NCBI RefSeq assembly: GCF_000428945.1
Contig: NZ_AUAX01000003.1
Span: 434,001-498,000 of the forward strand
Source: Hamadaea tsunoensis DSM 44101
Lineage (GTDB): Bacteria > Actinomycetota > Actinomycetes > Mycobacteriales > Micromonosporaceae
Direction: 5' to 3'
DNA: 64,000 bases
In this document: piece by piece, positions 18,535 through 27,336 of the stretch
Layout: every line of letters begins with the position of its first letter
How positions within the stretch are numbered: position 1 is the stretch's first letter
The notes under the pieces: generated by a model
Told to the model about the DNA's origin: nothing
The model's database searches: none
The model's input: the letters and a program-made list of their open reading frames with translations, nothing else
Translations under genes and position numbers: made by a program

Positions 18535-20448
18535 TCAGAGCGCGGCGAGCGCGTTGGTCACCTCGTCCAGGTGGGCCCGGGCGACGTCGGTCGACGACGG
18601 CACGGCGTCGCACAGCACGGAGAACGCCAGCAGCCGGCCGCTCTTGGTGACCACGATCCCGGCGATGGCGGCGACGCCCGTGAGCGTGCCGGTCTTCGCG
18701 CGGACGACGCCGGCACCGGCCTCGGGCTTGCCGCCCGCGGTCATGTTCCGGTCGGCGAGCGTGCCGGACCAGGCACCGACGGGCAGGCCGCCGAAGATCG
18801 AGTGCAACTCGGGGTGCTTCTCCCCGGCCGCCAGCGCCAGCAGGCTCGTCTGCATCGCCGGCGACTGCTTGTCCAGCCGCGACAGGCCGGAGCCGTCGCG
18901 CATGCTGGCCCCGTCCACCTGTACGCCCATCGAAGCGAGCTGGTCGGACACGGCCTTGCCGGCATTGTCGAAGGTCGCGGGCAGGTTCTTGGCGATGGCG
19001 ACCTGCCGGGCGAGCATCTCGGCCACGACGTTGTCGCTCTCCGACAGCATGATCTCGACCATGCTGTCGATCCGCGGCGACTGGACCGAGCCGAGCTCCT
19101 GGGCACCGTCCGGGGCCTTGCCGGACTCGACCTTGGAGATGCCGAGCGCCTTGGCGAAGGCGGCGGCGGCCGAGCGGTCGGGCTGGCTCGTCCGGTCCTG
19201 GCCGGCGTGGATCTCCTCGATCGACTTCGGCCGCTTCGGGCTCGTCCGCGCCCCGTCGATCATGAGCGCGGTGATCTTCGCTCCGTACGGGCCGGCCGCA
19301 TCGCCGTCATCCCAGCCCGGGCCGATGCTCGAACCGGGGTAGAGGGAGCCGTCATAGATGACCTTGGTGGGAGCCTGACCGCCAAGGGCCGCCTTGACCT
19401 GGGCCGCGAGCTGGTCGAGCCGGCCCGCGCCGACGTAGTAGCCGGTCGGGCCGTAGGTCAGCGTCGGATCGCCGGCTCCGATGATCACGACCTCGCCCGG
19501 GTTCGGGCCCGCGACCACCTTGGTCGTGATGCGGTAATCGGCACCCCGCGCGGAGAGCACCGCGGCGGCGGTCGCGATCTTGGTCGTCGAGGCGGGATTC
19601 GCGTTGTGGTCGGCGCCGTGGTCGAACAGGACGGTGCCGGACGGCACGTCCACGACCGAGACGTTCACCGAGGAGCCGAGTTCGGCGTCCGCGATCGGGC
19701 TGCGCAGCGCCGCCTCGACCGTGCCCGCGGCGGGCATCGCGGCAGAGTCGCCCAGCGTACTGAGCACGGAAGCGGCGGTCGGGACGGTCGGGGCCGAGGC
19801 CGACGGGCTGGCCGCCGGACTGCCGAACATCGTGCGTACGCGATCCGGCCCCACGTACGCGACGCCGCCGGCGGCCAGGCCGATGGCGATCGCGACGACC
19901 CCGGCCGTGATGAGCAGGCCGCGCTTCTTTCGCTTCGGCTTCGGCCCACGTTGCGCGGGATCCGGCTGGGCCACCGGACCCGGCCGCGGCGGCTGGCCCG
20001 ATCTCGGGGGCTGATCCCACGCCGGAGGCTGGGGCGGCTGGCCGAAGTCGGGACCCCGGTCGCCGGTCGGACGCGGGCCGTAGGGGTTCGCGTACCCGGT
20101 GGCGGGCGGCTGGTTCACCGGCGGCCGCTGGTACTCCGGGGGCGGTGGATATCCGGGCGGGCCGCTCGGCGTACCCGTGGATCCGGAGCGATAGGTCGTG
20201 CCCGGCCGCGGCTGTGGACGGTCTTGCGGGCCCGGGGCCTGTGGATAATGTCCGGACTGTGAAGCTTGAGGGGCTTGTGGATATTGTCCCCATCCCTGTG
20301 GATCAGCCTGTGGATAAGGCTGTGGATAGTCCACGGGCGCCTGTGGATAGTCCGGTGGATAACCTTGGTTCCGCTGGTCCGGCTCATTTCCTTGCCAACC
20401 GGCCGCCCACGGCGAATCCTCGCCGTAGTGTGAACCTTGCCTCCCCAC
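18535..20448 (-). CDS. dacB: D-alanyl-D-alanine carboxypeptidase/endopeptidase (S13, PBP4 type)
   Basis: 637 residues. Residues 1-170 are a low-complexity Pro/Gln/Tyr/Gly cytoplasmic tail. One membrane helix lies near 176-199. The extracytoplasmic S13 domain carries S287-T-T-K290 (SxxK), S470-D-N472 (SxN) and K584-T-G. The protein trims or cleaves peptidoglycan peptides. It is divergent from ppa, as in Mycobacterium tuberculosis (Rv3627c/ppa). Oddity: the N-terminal repeats use TAT, CCA and CAA/CAG codons that are unusual here and create many DnaA-box-like 9-mers (see separate entry). Confidence 0.94.
   Translation of the reverse strand: MGRQGSHYGEDSPWAAGWQGNEPDQRNQGYPPDYPQAPVDYPQPYPQADPQGWGQYPQAPQASQSGHYPQAPGPQDRPQPRPGTTYRSGSTGTPSGPPGYPPPPEYQRPPVNQPPATGYANPYGPRPTGDRGPDFGQPPQPPAWDQPPRSGQPPRPGPVAQPDPAQRGPKPKRKKRGLLITAGVVAIAIGLAAGGVAYVGPDRVRTMFGSPAASPSASAPTVPTAASVLSTLGDSAAMPAAGTVEAALRSPIADAELGSSVNVSVVDVPSGTVLFDHGADHNANPASTTKIATAAAVLSARGADYRITTKVVAGPNPGEVVIIGAGDPTLTYGPTGYYVGAGRLDQLAAQVKAALGGQAPTKVIYDGSLYPGSSIGPGWDDGDAAGPYGAKITALMIDGARTSPKRPKSIEEIHAGQDRTSQPDRSAAAAFAKALGISKVESGKAPDGAQELGSVQSPRIDSMVEIMLSESDNVVAEMLARQVAIAKNLPATFDNAGKAVSDQLASMGVQVDGASMRDGSGLSRLDKQSPAMQTSLLALAAGEKHPELHSIFGGLPVGAWSGTLADRNMTAGGKPEAGAGVVRAKTGTLTGVAAIAGIVVTKSGRLLAFSVLCDAVPSSTDVARAHLDEVTNALAAL
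20240..20362 (-). promoter_or_regulatory. Cluster of seven DnaA-box-like 9-mers inside the dacB 5' coding region
   Basis: Read on the minus strand, all in one orientation. TTATCCACA occurs exactly at 20240-20248 and 20309-20317. One-mismatch forms are at 20276-20284 (ATATCCACA), 20297-20305 (TGATCCACA), 20321-20329 and 20342-20350 (CTATCCACA), and 20354-20362 (TTATCCACC). Weaker relatives continue to about 20145. They encode Tyr-Pro-Gln repeats, so protein repetition explains part of the pattern. However, the codons TAT-CCA-CAG are atypical for this genome. DnaA binding is inference. Confidence 0.5.
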
Positions 20449-20535
20449 GGGCCCTCCAGGTATGCGGTGCGATCGACTTACGCGACACTAGCGACCAGAA
20501 GCCAGTGTCGGCGAGGAAACGGTCAGGAGCGTGAG

Positions 20536-21030
20536 ATGGATTTCGACGTCACGGTTGAGATCCCCAAGGGGCAGCGCAACAAGTACGAGGTCGATCACGC
20601 GACGGGACGCATCCGGCTCGACCGTACCCTGTTTACCTCTACGCAGTACCCGGCCGACTACGGATTCATCGAGAACACCCTCGGTGAGGACGGCGACCCG
20701 CTCGACGCGCTCGTGCTCGTCCAGGAACCGACCTTCCCCGGCTGCCTGATCCGCTGCCGCGCGATCGGCATGTTCCGGATGCGCGACGAGAAGGGCGGCG
20801 ACGACAAGGTGCTGTGCGTTCCGGCCGAGGATCCCCGGCTGGAGCACCTGCGCGACATCCATCACGTCGCCGAGTTCGACCGGCTGGAGATCCAGCACTT
20901 CTTCGAGGTCTACAAGGACCTGGAGCCCGGCAAGAGCGTCGAGGGCGCGACCTGGGTCGGCCGGGTCGAGGCCGAGGCCGAGATCAAGGCGTCGTACCAG
21001 CGGGCCAAGGACACGCCGCTGGAGCACTGA
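20536..21030 (+). CDS. ppa: Inorganic pyrophosphatase (family I)
   Basis: 164 residues, the usual family I length. It hydrolyses pyrophosphate to two phosphates, pulling biosynthetic reactions forward. The signature DEDGDPLD-like segment reads [11 protein letters not shown] with the Mg-binding aspartates, and Y-P-A-D-Y-G-F-I-E precedes it. ATG 20536 is preceded by CAGGAG and gives the family's standard [12 protein letters not shown] start; an upstream in-frame ATG at 20437 gives an atypical N-terminus. Divergent from dacB and followed by a strong hairpin terminator. Confidence 0.98.
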   Translation: MDFDVTVEIPKGQRNKYEVDHATGRIRLDRTLFTSTQYPADYGFIENTLGEDGDPLDALVLVQEPTFPGCLIRCRAIGMFRMRDEKGGDDKVLCVPAEDPRLEHLRDIHHVAEFDRLEIQHFFEVYKDLEPGKSVEGATWVGRVEAEAEIKASYQRAKDTPLEH

Positions 21031-21045
21031 GCCCCTGAGGCTTTC

Positions 21046-21080
21046 CGGCCCCGGACCGCGACCGCGGTCCGGGGCCGTTT
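21046..21080 (+). terminator. Strong intrinsic terminator after ppa
   Basis: Perfect 15-bp arms (21046-21060 and 21063-21077, beginning CGGCCCCGGACCGCG) with a 2-base centre, followed by TTT. It lies 16 bases after the ppa stop and separates ppa from the zincin gene. Confidence 0.85.
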
Positions 21081-21131
21081 CCATACGTTGATCAACAGGT
21101 CGGAGATCGCTCGACCGGGTAGCGTCGAGCC

Positions 21132-22187
21132 ATGACGGATTTCGTCGACTGGGACCTCGCGGCCGCCACCGCCGGCAAGCTCGGACCGACCGGCCCGAAG
21201 GTCACCGCGGCCGAGGCGGCCGAGGTCGTCGGGCAGCTGCGCGTCCTGGCCGCCGAGGCGGGCCGCCACGTGGCCGACTTCACCGGCCTGCAGCCGCGGG
21301 TCGAGGTCCTGCCGCCGCGGATCGTGGACCGGGTCGACTGGGCCAAGGTCAACGTCGACGGCATGCGTACCGTCATCGGACCGCTGGCCCGGCAGCTGGT
21401 CGCCCGCACGAAGGCCGACCCCGACGCGCGTACGCCGCTCGACCTCGTCGGCTCGAAGGTGACCGGGGTGCAGGCGGGGACCGTGCTGGCGTACCTGTCC
21501 GGGCGGGTGCTCGGGCAGTACGAGGTGTTCTCCGCCGACCCGGGCCGGCTGCTCCTCGTCGCGCCGAACATCGCCGCGGTGGAACGCAAGCTCGGCGCCG
21601 AACCGCGCGACTTCCGGCTGTGGGTCTGTCTGCACGAGGTCACCCACCAGACGCAGTTCACCGCCGTGCCCTGGCTGCGCGATCACTTCCTGGCCGAGGT
21701 GCAGGCGTTCGTCGACGCCGCCGATGTGGACACCGGCCAGCTGCTGGCACGCGTGCGCCGCGCCCTGTCCGCCGTCGCCGACCTGGCCCGCGACCCGCAG
21801 GCCCGCAGCAGCGTGCTGGACGTGGTGCAGAGCCCCGCCCAGAAAGAGGTGATGAACCGGTTGACCGCGCTCATGACCCTGGTCGAGGGGCACGCCGAGG
21901 TCGTCATGGACGGGGTCGGCCCGCAGGTCATCCCGTCGGTCGAGGCGATCCGGCAGCGTTTCAACGCGCGGCGTACCGCGTCGAACCCGGTCGAGGGCAT
22001 GGTGCGCCGGGTGCTCGGCATCGAGGCCAAGATGCGGCAGTACGCCGAGGGCCGCCGCTTCGTCGCCGACGTGATCGACCGCGTCGGCATGGCCGGCTTC
22101 AACGAGATCTGGACCTCCCCGGCGACCCTGCCGACCCTCGACGAGATCTCCGACCCCGACGCGTGGATCGCCCGCGTCCTCGCCTGA
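21132..22187 (+). CDS. Zinc-dependent metalloprotease of the DUF2342 / zincin_2 family
   Basis: 351 residues. The zincin motif is H168-E-V-T-H172 with a downstream Glu-rich EGHAEVVMD segment near residue 255 expected to supply the third ligand. The family is conserved in actinobacteria next to dacB and tilS (Rv3626c in M. tuberculosis). Its substrate is not established to my knowledge. No signal peptide, so it is cytoplasmic. The stop TGA overlaps the tilS start by one base (TGATG), so the two genes are coupled. Confidence 0.9.
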   Translation: MTDFVDWDLAAATAGKLGPTGPKVTAAEAAEVVGQLRVLAAEAGRHVADFTGLQPRVEVLPPRIVDRVDWAKVNVDGMRTVIGPLARQLVARTKADPDARTPLDLVGSKVTGVQAGTVLAYLSGRVLGQYEVFSADPGRLLLVAPNIAAVERKLGAEPRDFRLWVCLHEVTHQTQFTAVPWLRDHFLAEVQAFVDAADVDTGQLLARVRRALSAVADLARDPQARSSVLDVVQSPAQKEVMNRLTALMTLVEGHAEVVMDGVGPQVIPSVEAIRQRFNARRTASNPVEGMVRRVLGIEAKMRQYAEGRRFVADVIDRVGMAGFNEIWTSPATLPTLDEISDPDAWIARVLA

Positions 22188-23185
22188 TGGCCGGTCCGCC
22201 CCCGGCGGTCGCCGCCCTCCGCCTCGCGGTCCGCCGCTGCCTCGCCCCGCTGCCGGCCGGCCTCGTGCTCGTCGCCTGCTCCGGCGGCGCCGATTCGCTC
22301 GCGCTCGCCTCGGCGGCCGCGTGGGTGGGTGCGCGTACCGGCCGGGCGATCGGGCTGGTGACCGTCGATCACGGCCTCCAGCCGGGCTCCGCCGATCGCG
22401 CTGCCCAGGTCGTCGCGTGGGCGGGCACCGCGGGCCTCACCCCCGCCGTCGTGGCCGCGGTCGCGATCGACCCGGCTGATCCGCTCGGTCCCGAGGCCGC
22501 CGCGCGCAACGCCCGCTACCAGGCACTCCGCCACCATTCCCAGGAGTACGCGTCGACAGCCGTCCTGCTCGGTCACACGGTCGACGACCAGGCCGAGACC
22601 GTCCTGCTGGCCCTGGCCCGGGGCGCCGGACCCCGCGGGCTGAGCGGCATGCCGGAACGCCGGACCGTCGACGGACTGACCTTGCTGCGGCCCTTCCTCG
22701 GTGAACGGAGGGCCACGACGCGCGCGTACTGTGTCGAGGCTGGACTGTCGCCTTGGGACGATCCACACAATGCCGATCCCCGGTACGCCCGGGCCCGCGT
22801 TCGCGCCGACCTGCTCCCCGCGCTCGTGGACACGCTCGGCGACGGCGTGGTCGGCAATCTGGCCCGGACGGCGGGGCAGATCGCCGCGGACTCGGCCTAC
22901 CTCGACGAACTCGCTTCGGCCGCGGCCGACGACTGCCGTTCCGGAGACGGCTTGGACGTGCATCGCCTCGCCGACCTGCCGGCCGCCCTGCGTACGCGAG
23001 TCCTGCACGCCTGGGCTCTCGGACTGGGCGCCGAACCGGCGGCGCTCGGCCACCGGCACGTCGCCGCGATGGCGGCGCTCGTCGTGGACTGGCACGGCCA
23101 GGGGCCGACGATGCTCCCCGGCGCGATCGTGGTGACCCGCGCCGGGGGACGCCTCACTGGGCGGGCAGCTCCGCCACCTGGATGA
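22187..23185 (+). CDS. tilS: tRNA(Ile)-lysidine synthase
   Basis: 332 residues. The N-type ATP pyrophosphatase loop is SGGADS (residues 32-37). The DHG-containing motif (TVDHGLQPGS) and GHTVDDQAET follow, as in TilS. The enzyme converts C34 of the CAU anticodon of tRNA-Ile2 to lysidine so it reads AUA. ATG 22187 overlaps the zincin stop. The 3' end overlaps the convergent eccC gene by 32 bases, leaving no terminator space; the usual neighbour hpt is not downstream. Confidence 0.95.
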   Translation: MAGPPPAVAALRLAVRRCLAPLPAGLVLVACSGGADSLALASAAAWVGARTGRAIGLVTVDHGLQPGSADRAAQVVAWAGTAGLTPAVVAAVAIDPADPLGPEAAARNARYQALRHHSQEYASTAVLLGHTVDDQAETVLLALARGAGPRGLSGMPERRTVDGLTLLRPFLGERRATTRAYCVEAGLSPWDDPHNADPRYARARVRADLLPALVDTLGDGVVGNLARTAGQIAADSAYLDELASAAADDCRSGDGLDVHRLADLPAALRTRVLHAWALGLGAEPAALGHRHVAAMAALVVDWHGQGPTMLPGAIVVTRAGGRLTGRAAPPPG

Positions 23186-26100
23186 GACGGATGCCCTGCT
23201 TGCGGGACATCAGCCGGCCCCGGCCCGGAACCATGCGCTCGAACCGCAGGTCGCCAAGCGGCGAGGTCTCGTTCTTGTCGCCGGACATGAGCAGGCCGGG
23301 CGTGCCGACGCGGCGCATGATCTGGAACAGCGGCTGGTAGGACAGGCCGCTCGCCCCGGTCGAGTTCCGCGAGATGATCACGTGGAGGCCGACGTCGCGG
23401 GCGATCTCCAGGTACGGCACCAGCGGGTCGAGCGGGTTGCCGGAGCCGGACGCCACCATCTCGTAGTCGTCGATCAGCACGAAACACTCCGGCCGGCCCT
23501 CCAGCCAGGGCCGCTCACGCAGCTGCTGGGGGGTGACGTCGGCCGGGGGCTTGCGCTGGTCCATGTAGCCGGCGACGGCCTGCAGGTACTGCGCGCTCTG
23601 CTCGTAGTTCGTCGTGTACCCGATGAGGTGGTCGCCGGTGATCGCACCGAGGAGGCTGCGCCGGTGGTCGACGATGAGAATCTTCGCCTCGTCGGGGGTG
23701 AACCGGCGGGTGATCGTGGTCGCCATCGCCCGCAGGAACGTCGACTTACCGCACTCGCTCTCGCCGAAGACCATGAAGTGCTGGTCGTCCCGGAAGTTGA
23801 TCGAGATCGGGGTGAGGTCCTCGGACAGGCCGATCGGCAGGTGCAACGGGTCGCCGCCGGTGATCGGCAGGTTCTCGTACGCGTAGACCGGCGGGAGCAT
23901 GCGCACCCGCGGCGCCGGTTCGCCCTTCCAGTGCTCGGCGATGTGCTTGCTGACCGACGTCTGGTCGGTGCCGAGCGAGGTCAGCTCCGGGCGGAAGGTG
24001 AGGAAGTAGAGGCCGTCGTTGGTGGCACCGTGGCCGGGCGCGTTGCGGACGTTCTGCGCGGCCTTGCGGACCTTGCCGATCGAGTCGGACGGGTCGCCGA
24101 GACGCAGTTCGATCTTGGTGCCGAACTGGTCCTGGATGGCCGCCCGGAAGTCACGCCAGCGCAGCGACGACGCGATGACGTGGACCCCGTACGACAAACC
24201 CCGCGTCGCGATGTCGGTGATGACCGGTTCGAGGTCGTCGTAGCTCTCCCGCAGCGTCGACCAGCCGTCGATGACCAGGAAGACGTCACCGAAGGGATCG
24301 TTGACCTGCCCGGCCGCGCGGCGTCGGCGGTAGTTGGCCATCGAGTCCACGCCCAGCTCGGCGAAGCGCGCCTCCCGCTGGGCGAGCAGCATCGCGACCT
24401 CGCTGACCGTCCGGCGGACCTGCGCGGTGTCGAGACGGCCGGCCACCCCGCCGACGTGCGGCAGCTCGCGGAGGGCGGCCAGCGTTCCGCCACCGAAGTC
24501 GAGGCAGTAGAACTGCGCCTCGGCCGGTGTGTGGGTGAGCGCCACGGCGCTGATGATCGTACGCAGCAGGCTCGACTTGCCGCTCTGCGTCGCACCGGCG
24601 ACCGCCACGTGCCCGGCCGCACCCGCGAGGCTGATCCACTGGACGTCGCGGCGCTGCTGCGCCGGACGGTCGATCAGCGTGATCGGGATCTGCAGGGCGC
24701 CGTGCAGTTCGGTGTTGGCCGTGGTCAGACCGCGCTGCGGGTGGATGGCGATCTTCTGGAACGCCTCCTCCAGCGTGTCCGACACGTCCAGCGGCGGCAG
24801 CCACACCTGGTGGGCGGGCGGTCCCTTGCCGGCAAGCCGGCCGACGAGCACGTCCATGAGGCTCTCGCCGGGCTTGACGTCCCAGTTCACCTCGGGCTCG
24901 GCGTTGACGGGCTTGGCCGGCAGCGGCACGAAGTGCGTCCCGAAGTTGTGGATCTCGATGTCGGTACGCCGTCCGCCCGACCGCCCCGGCGCCTGCCCGG
25001 CCTTCTTGTACGAGCCGGAGACGTAGGCGGCCTTGAACCGGACGAGCGGCTCGGTACCGAACTTCATGTAGCCGTGGCCGGGCGCGCGCGGCAGGTCGTA
25101 CGCGTCCGGGACGCCGAGGACCGTGCGCGACTCCATCGCGGAGAACGTCCGCAGACCGAGCCGGTACGACAGGTGCGTATCGAGTCCCCGCAGCCGGCCT
25201 TCCTCCAGTCGCTGGCTGGCCAGCAGCAGGTGGATGCCGATCGACCGGCCGACCCGGCCGATCTGGACGAAGATCTCGATGAAGTCGGGCTTCGCGGTCA
25301 GCAGCTCGGAGAACTCGTCGGCCACGATGAGCAGGGACGGCAGCGGCGCCAGCGCCTTACCCTGCTGGCGGGCCTTGTTGTAGTCCTTGAGGTTGGCGAA
25401 GTTGCCGGCCGCGCGCAGCAGTTCCTGGCGCCGGATCACCTCACCGTTGATCGCGTCCGCCATGCGGTCGACGAGCAGCGCCTCGCCTTCGAGGTTGGTG
25501 ATGACCGCGCTGGTGTGCGGCAGCACGTCCATCGAGGCGAAGGTCGCGCCGCCCTTGTAGTCGACGAGGACGAAGTTGAGCTCCTCGGACGAGTGCGTCA
25601 GCGCGAGCGCCAGCACGAGCGTCCGCAGCACCTCGGACTTGCCGGAGCCGGTGGCGCCGATGAGCAGGCCGTGCGGGCCCATGCCGTCCTGCGCCGACTC
25701 CTTGATGTCCAGCTCGACCGGCGCCCCGTCGATCCCGAGCCCGATCGGTACGCGCAGCTTGTCGCGGTCGGCGCGGGGCCGCCAGCCCTGGGCGACCTCG
25801 AACGTCTCCGGGTCGGGGATGCCGAGCAGGTCGGCCAGGCCCTGGTCGCCGGACATCGGCGCGTCGGCGGACTTGGTCGCCGCGGACAGCCGCAGCGGGG
25901 ACAGCCGGCGCGCGACGGCCTCGGCCTCGACGAAGGTCAGCTGGTCGGCGACGCCGACCTCGGCCGCGCCGTCGGAGGTGAAGATCTCCAGTTCGTGCGA
26001 GCCCTGGCGGATCTCCAAGGTGAGCGTCGCGCGGTCGAGCAGCCGGGGCGGCTGCCCGTCGAGGTCGAGCACGGTCACACCCGCGATGCCGCCCTCGGCC

Positions 26101-27164
26101 GCGAGGTGCTGCGAGCCGGTCAGGTCGGCGCCGTCGAGGACGACCACCACGTACGGGCCCGAGACGCCGCCGCCGAACCGGGGCCGGTTGCCGATGACGT
26201 CGCCGAGCAGCTCCTCCATCGCCATCGCCGAGGGCGCCACGAGGCGTACCGGGCCGAGGGCGTCCACCTTGGACGGATGCGCGCCGTGCGGCAGCCACTT
26301 CACCCAGTCCCAGCGGTCCCGGCGGTGTGCCGGCGCGACCACGGCGATCACCAGGTCGTCGGGAGCGTGGAAGGTGGCGAGCTGGTTGATGAGCGCGCGG
26401 ACCAGGCCGTGCGCGGAGGTGCCGTCGCGGTGGTCCTCGGGATTCTCGTGGGCCGCCCGCGAGCCGAAGGCGCCGAAGAGCGCCGGGCCCTGCTGGGTCG
26501 CCTCCTCCCGGATGAAGACCCGGGCGAAGGCCGGCATCGACACCGCGACGGGCAGTTCGGGCACCACCGAGTACGCGTCCAGGAACCGCCGCAGCGCACC
26601 GGCGGTCATCGGCTCCAGCTCCTCCAGCGGCCGGGTCACCGGCGGGATGAGCGGGGTGGCCAGCGACTGCGGGCCGATGCCGATGCGGGTCACGCCGAAG
26701 TCGGGATCGGTCGGGCGGCGCTCCCAGAGCCGGTAACTGTCCACGGTCGACCACAGCTGCTGCGGGTCGGGATGCCGGTAGAACAGTCCCGAGCGCTGCT
26801 GGGCGACGGTCTGGCGCACCTTGGTCCGCATGTTGGCCAGATGACGCAGGTATTCGCGGCGGGCGGCCATCATCTCGGCCTTCTTCGGGCCGCCGCCGCC
26901 GTTGGAGAAGCTCATGGCCAGCATGCCGATGGACGACAGGCCCATCATGCCGCCCATGATGTAGCCCATCTTGCTGTTCTGCGCGGTGCCCATCATGTAC
27001 GCGCTGGGCAGCATCGCGCCGAGCATCGGCAGCGCCATCATGGCCTGCTGCCAGCGGCCCCCGCTCGCCTGTGGAATCTCCGGAGGGGCATCGATGATCA
27101 GCTCCCCGCCGGGAATCTCCGGCGCGGGTCGCCGAGGACCCCGTTTCACCACGACAGTCCCCAT
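23154..27164 (-). CDS. eccC: ESX/type VII secretion motor ATPase EccC (single-chain Ca+Cb)
   Basis: 1336 residues. Two membrane helices near residues 40-60 and 66-86 are followed by three FtsK/SpoIIIE ATPase domains. Walker A motifs are GATGSGKS (503-510), GATQSGKS (857-864) and GESECGKS (1134-1141). Walker B segments are LLIVADEF (611-618), VFLVIDGW (961-968) and FVLIDDYE (near 1225). Domain 2 has Gly in place of the catalytic acid after Asp, as is common for the regulatory domains. The protein recognises and drives export of WXG100-type substrates. ATG 27164 gives the standard MGTVVVKR start and has GAGGAGG upstream. Confidence 0.97.
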   Translation of the reverse strand: MGTVVVKRGPRRPAPEIPGGELIIDAPPEIPQASGGRWQQAMMALPMLGAMLPSAYMMGTAQNSKMGYIMGGMMGLSSIGMLAMSFSNGGGGPKKAEMMAARREYLRHLANMRTKVRQTVAQQRSGLFYRHPDPQQLWSTVDSYRLWERRPTDPDFGVTRIGIGPQSLATPLIPPVTRPLEELEPMTAGALRRFLDAYSVVPELPVAVSMPAFARVFIREEATQQGPALFGAFGSRAAHENPEDHRDGTSAHGLVRALINQLATFHAPDDLVIAVVAPAHRRDRWDWVKWLPHGAHPSKVDALGPVRLVAPSAMAMEELLGDVIGNRPRFGGGVSGPYVVVVLDGADLTGSQHLAAEGGIAGVTVLDLDGQPPRLLDRATLTLEIRQGSHELEIFTSDGAAEVGVADQLTFVEAEAVARRLSPLRLSAATKSADAPMSGDQGLADLLGIPDPETFEVAQGWRPRADRDKLRVPIGLGIDGAPVELDIKESAQDGMGPHGLLIGATGSGKSEVLRTLVLALALTHSSEELNFVLVDYKGGATFASMDVLPHTSAVITNLEGEALLVDRMADAINGEVIRRQELLRAAGNFANLKDYNKARQQGKALAPLPSLLIVADEFSELLTAKPDFIEIFVQIGRVGRSIGIHLLLASQRLEEGRLRGLDTHLSYRLGLRTFSAMESRTVLGVPDAYDLPRAPGHGYMKFGTEPLVRFKAAYVSGSYKKAGQAPGRSGGRRTDIEIHNFGTHFVPLPAKPVNAEPEVNWDVKPGESLMDVLVGRLAGKGPPAHQVWLPPLDVSDTLEEAFQKIAIHPQRGLTTANTELHGALQIPITLIDRPAQQRRDVQWISLAGAAGHVAVAGATQSGKSSLLRTIISAVALTHTPAEAQFYCLDFGGGTLAALRELPHVGGVAGRLDTAQVRRTVSEVAMLLAQREARFAELGVDSMANYRRRRAAGQVNDPFGDVFLVIDGWSTLRESYDDLEPVITDIATRGLSYGVHVIASSLRWRDFRAAIQDQFGTKIELRLGDPSDSIGKVRKAAQNVRNAPGHGATNDGLYFLTFRPELTSLGTDQTSVSKHIAEHWKGEPAPRVRMLPPVYAYENLPITGGDPLHLPIGLSEDLTPISINFRDDQHFMVFGESECGKSTFLRAMATTITRRFTPDEAKILIVDHRRSLLGAITGDHLIGYTTNYEQSAQYLQAVAGYMDQRKPPADVTPQQLRERPWLEGRPECFVLIDDYEMVASGSGNPLDPLVPYLEIARDVGLHVIISRNSTGASGLSYQPLFQIMRRVGTPGLLMSGDKNETSPLGDLRFERMVPGRGRLMSRKQGIRLIQVAELPAQ

Positions 27165-27336
27165 GCCGGCGGCCCTCCTCCCCATGACGGCCTTATGACG
27201 GCCTCTCGACCGGACGCGGCCCCATGCTAGGCGATGCGCCCGACAACGCACACCCCGCATTCACAACCCTGTGGACGAAGCCCGCGTACGCGGGCGCGGG
27301 GTGACGCTCGTCGGTGGCTTGTGGTAGGCATTTGCG

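Noticed and set aside
20145-20362. Replication origin
   Set aside because: The boxes lie inside a coding region and no dnaA, dnaN, rpmH or AT-rich unwinding element is adjacent; they are kept as a DnaA-box-like cluster only.
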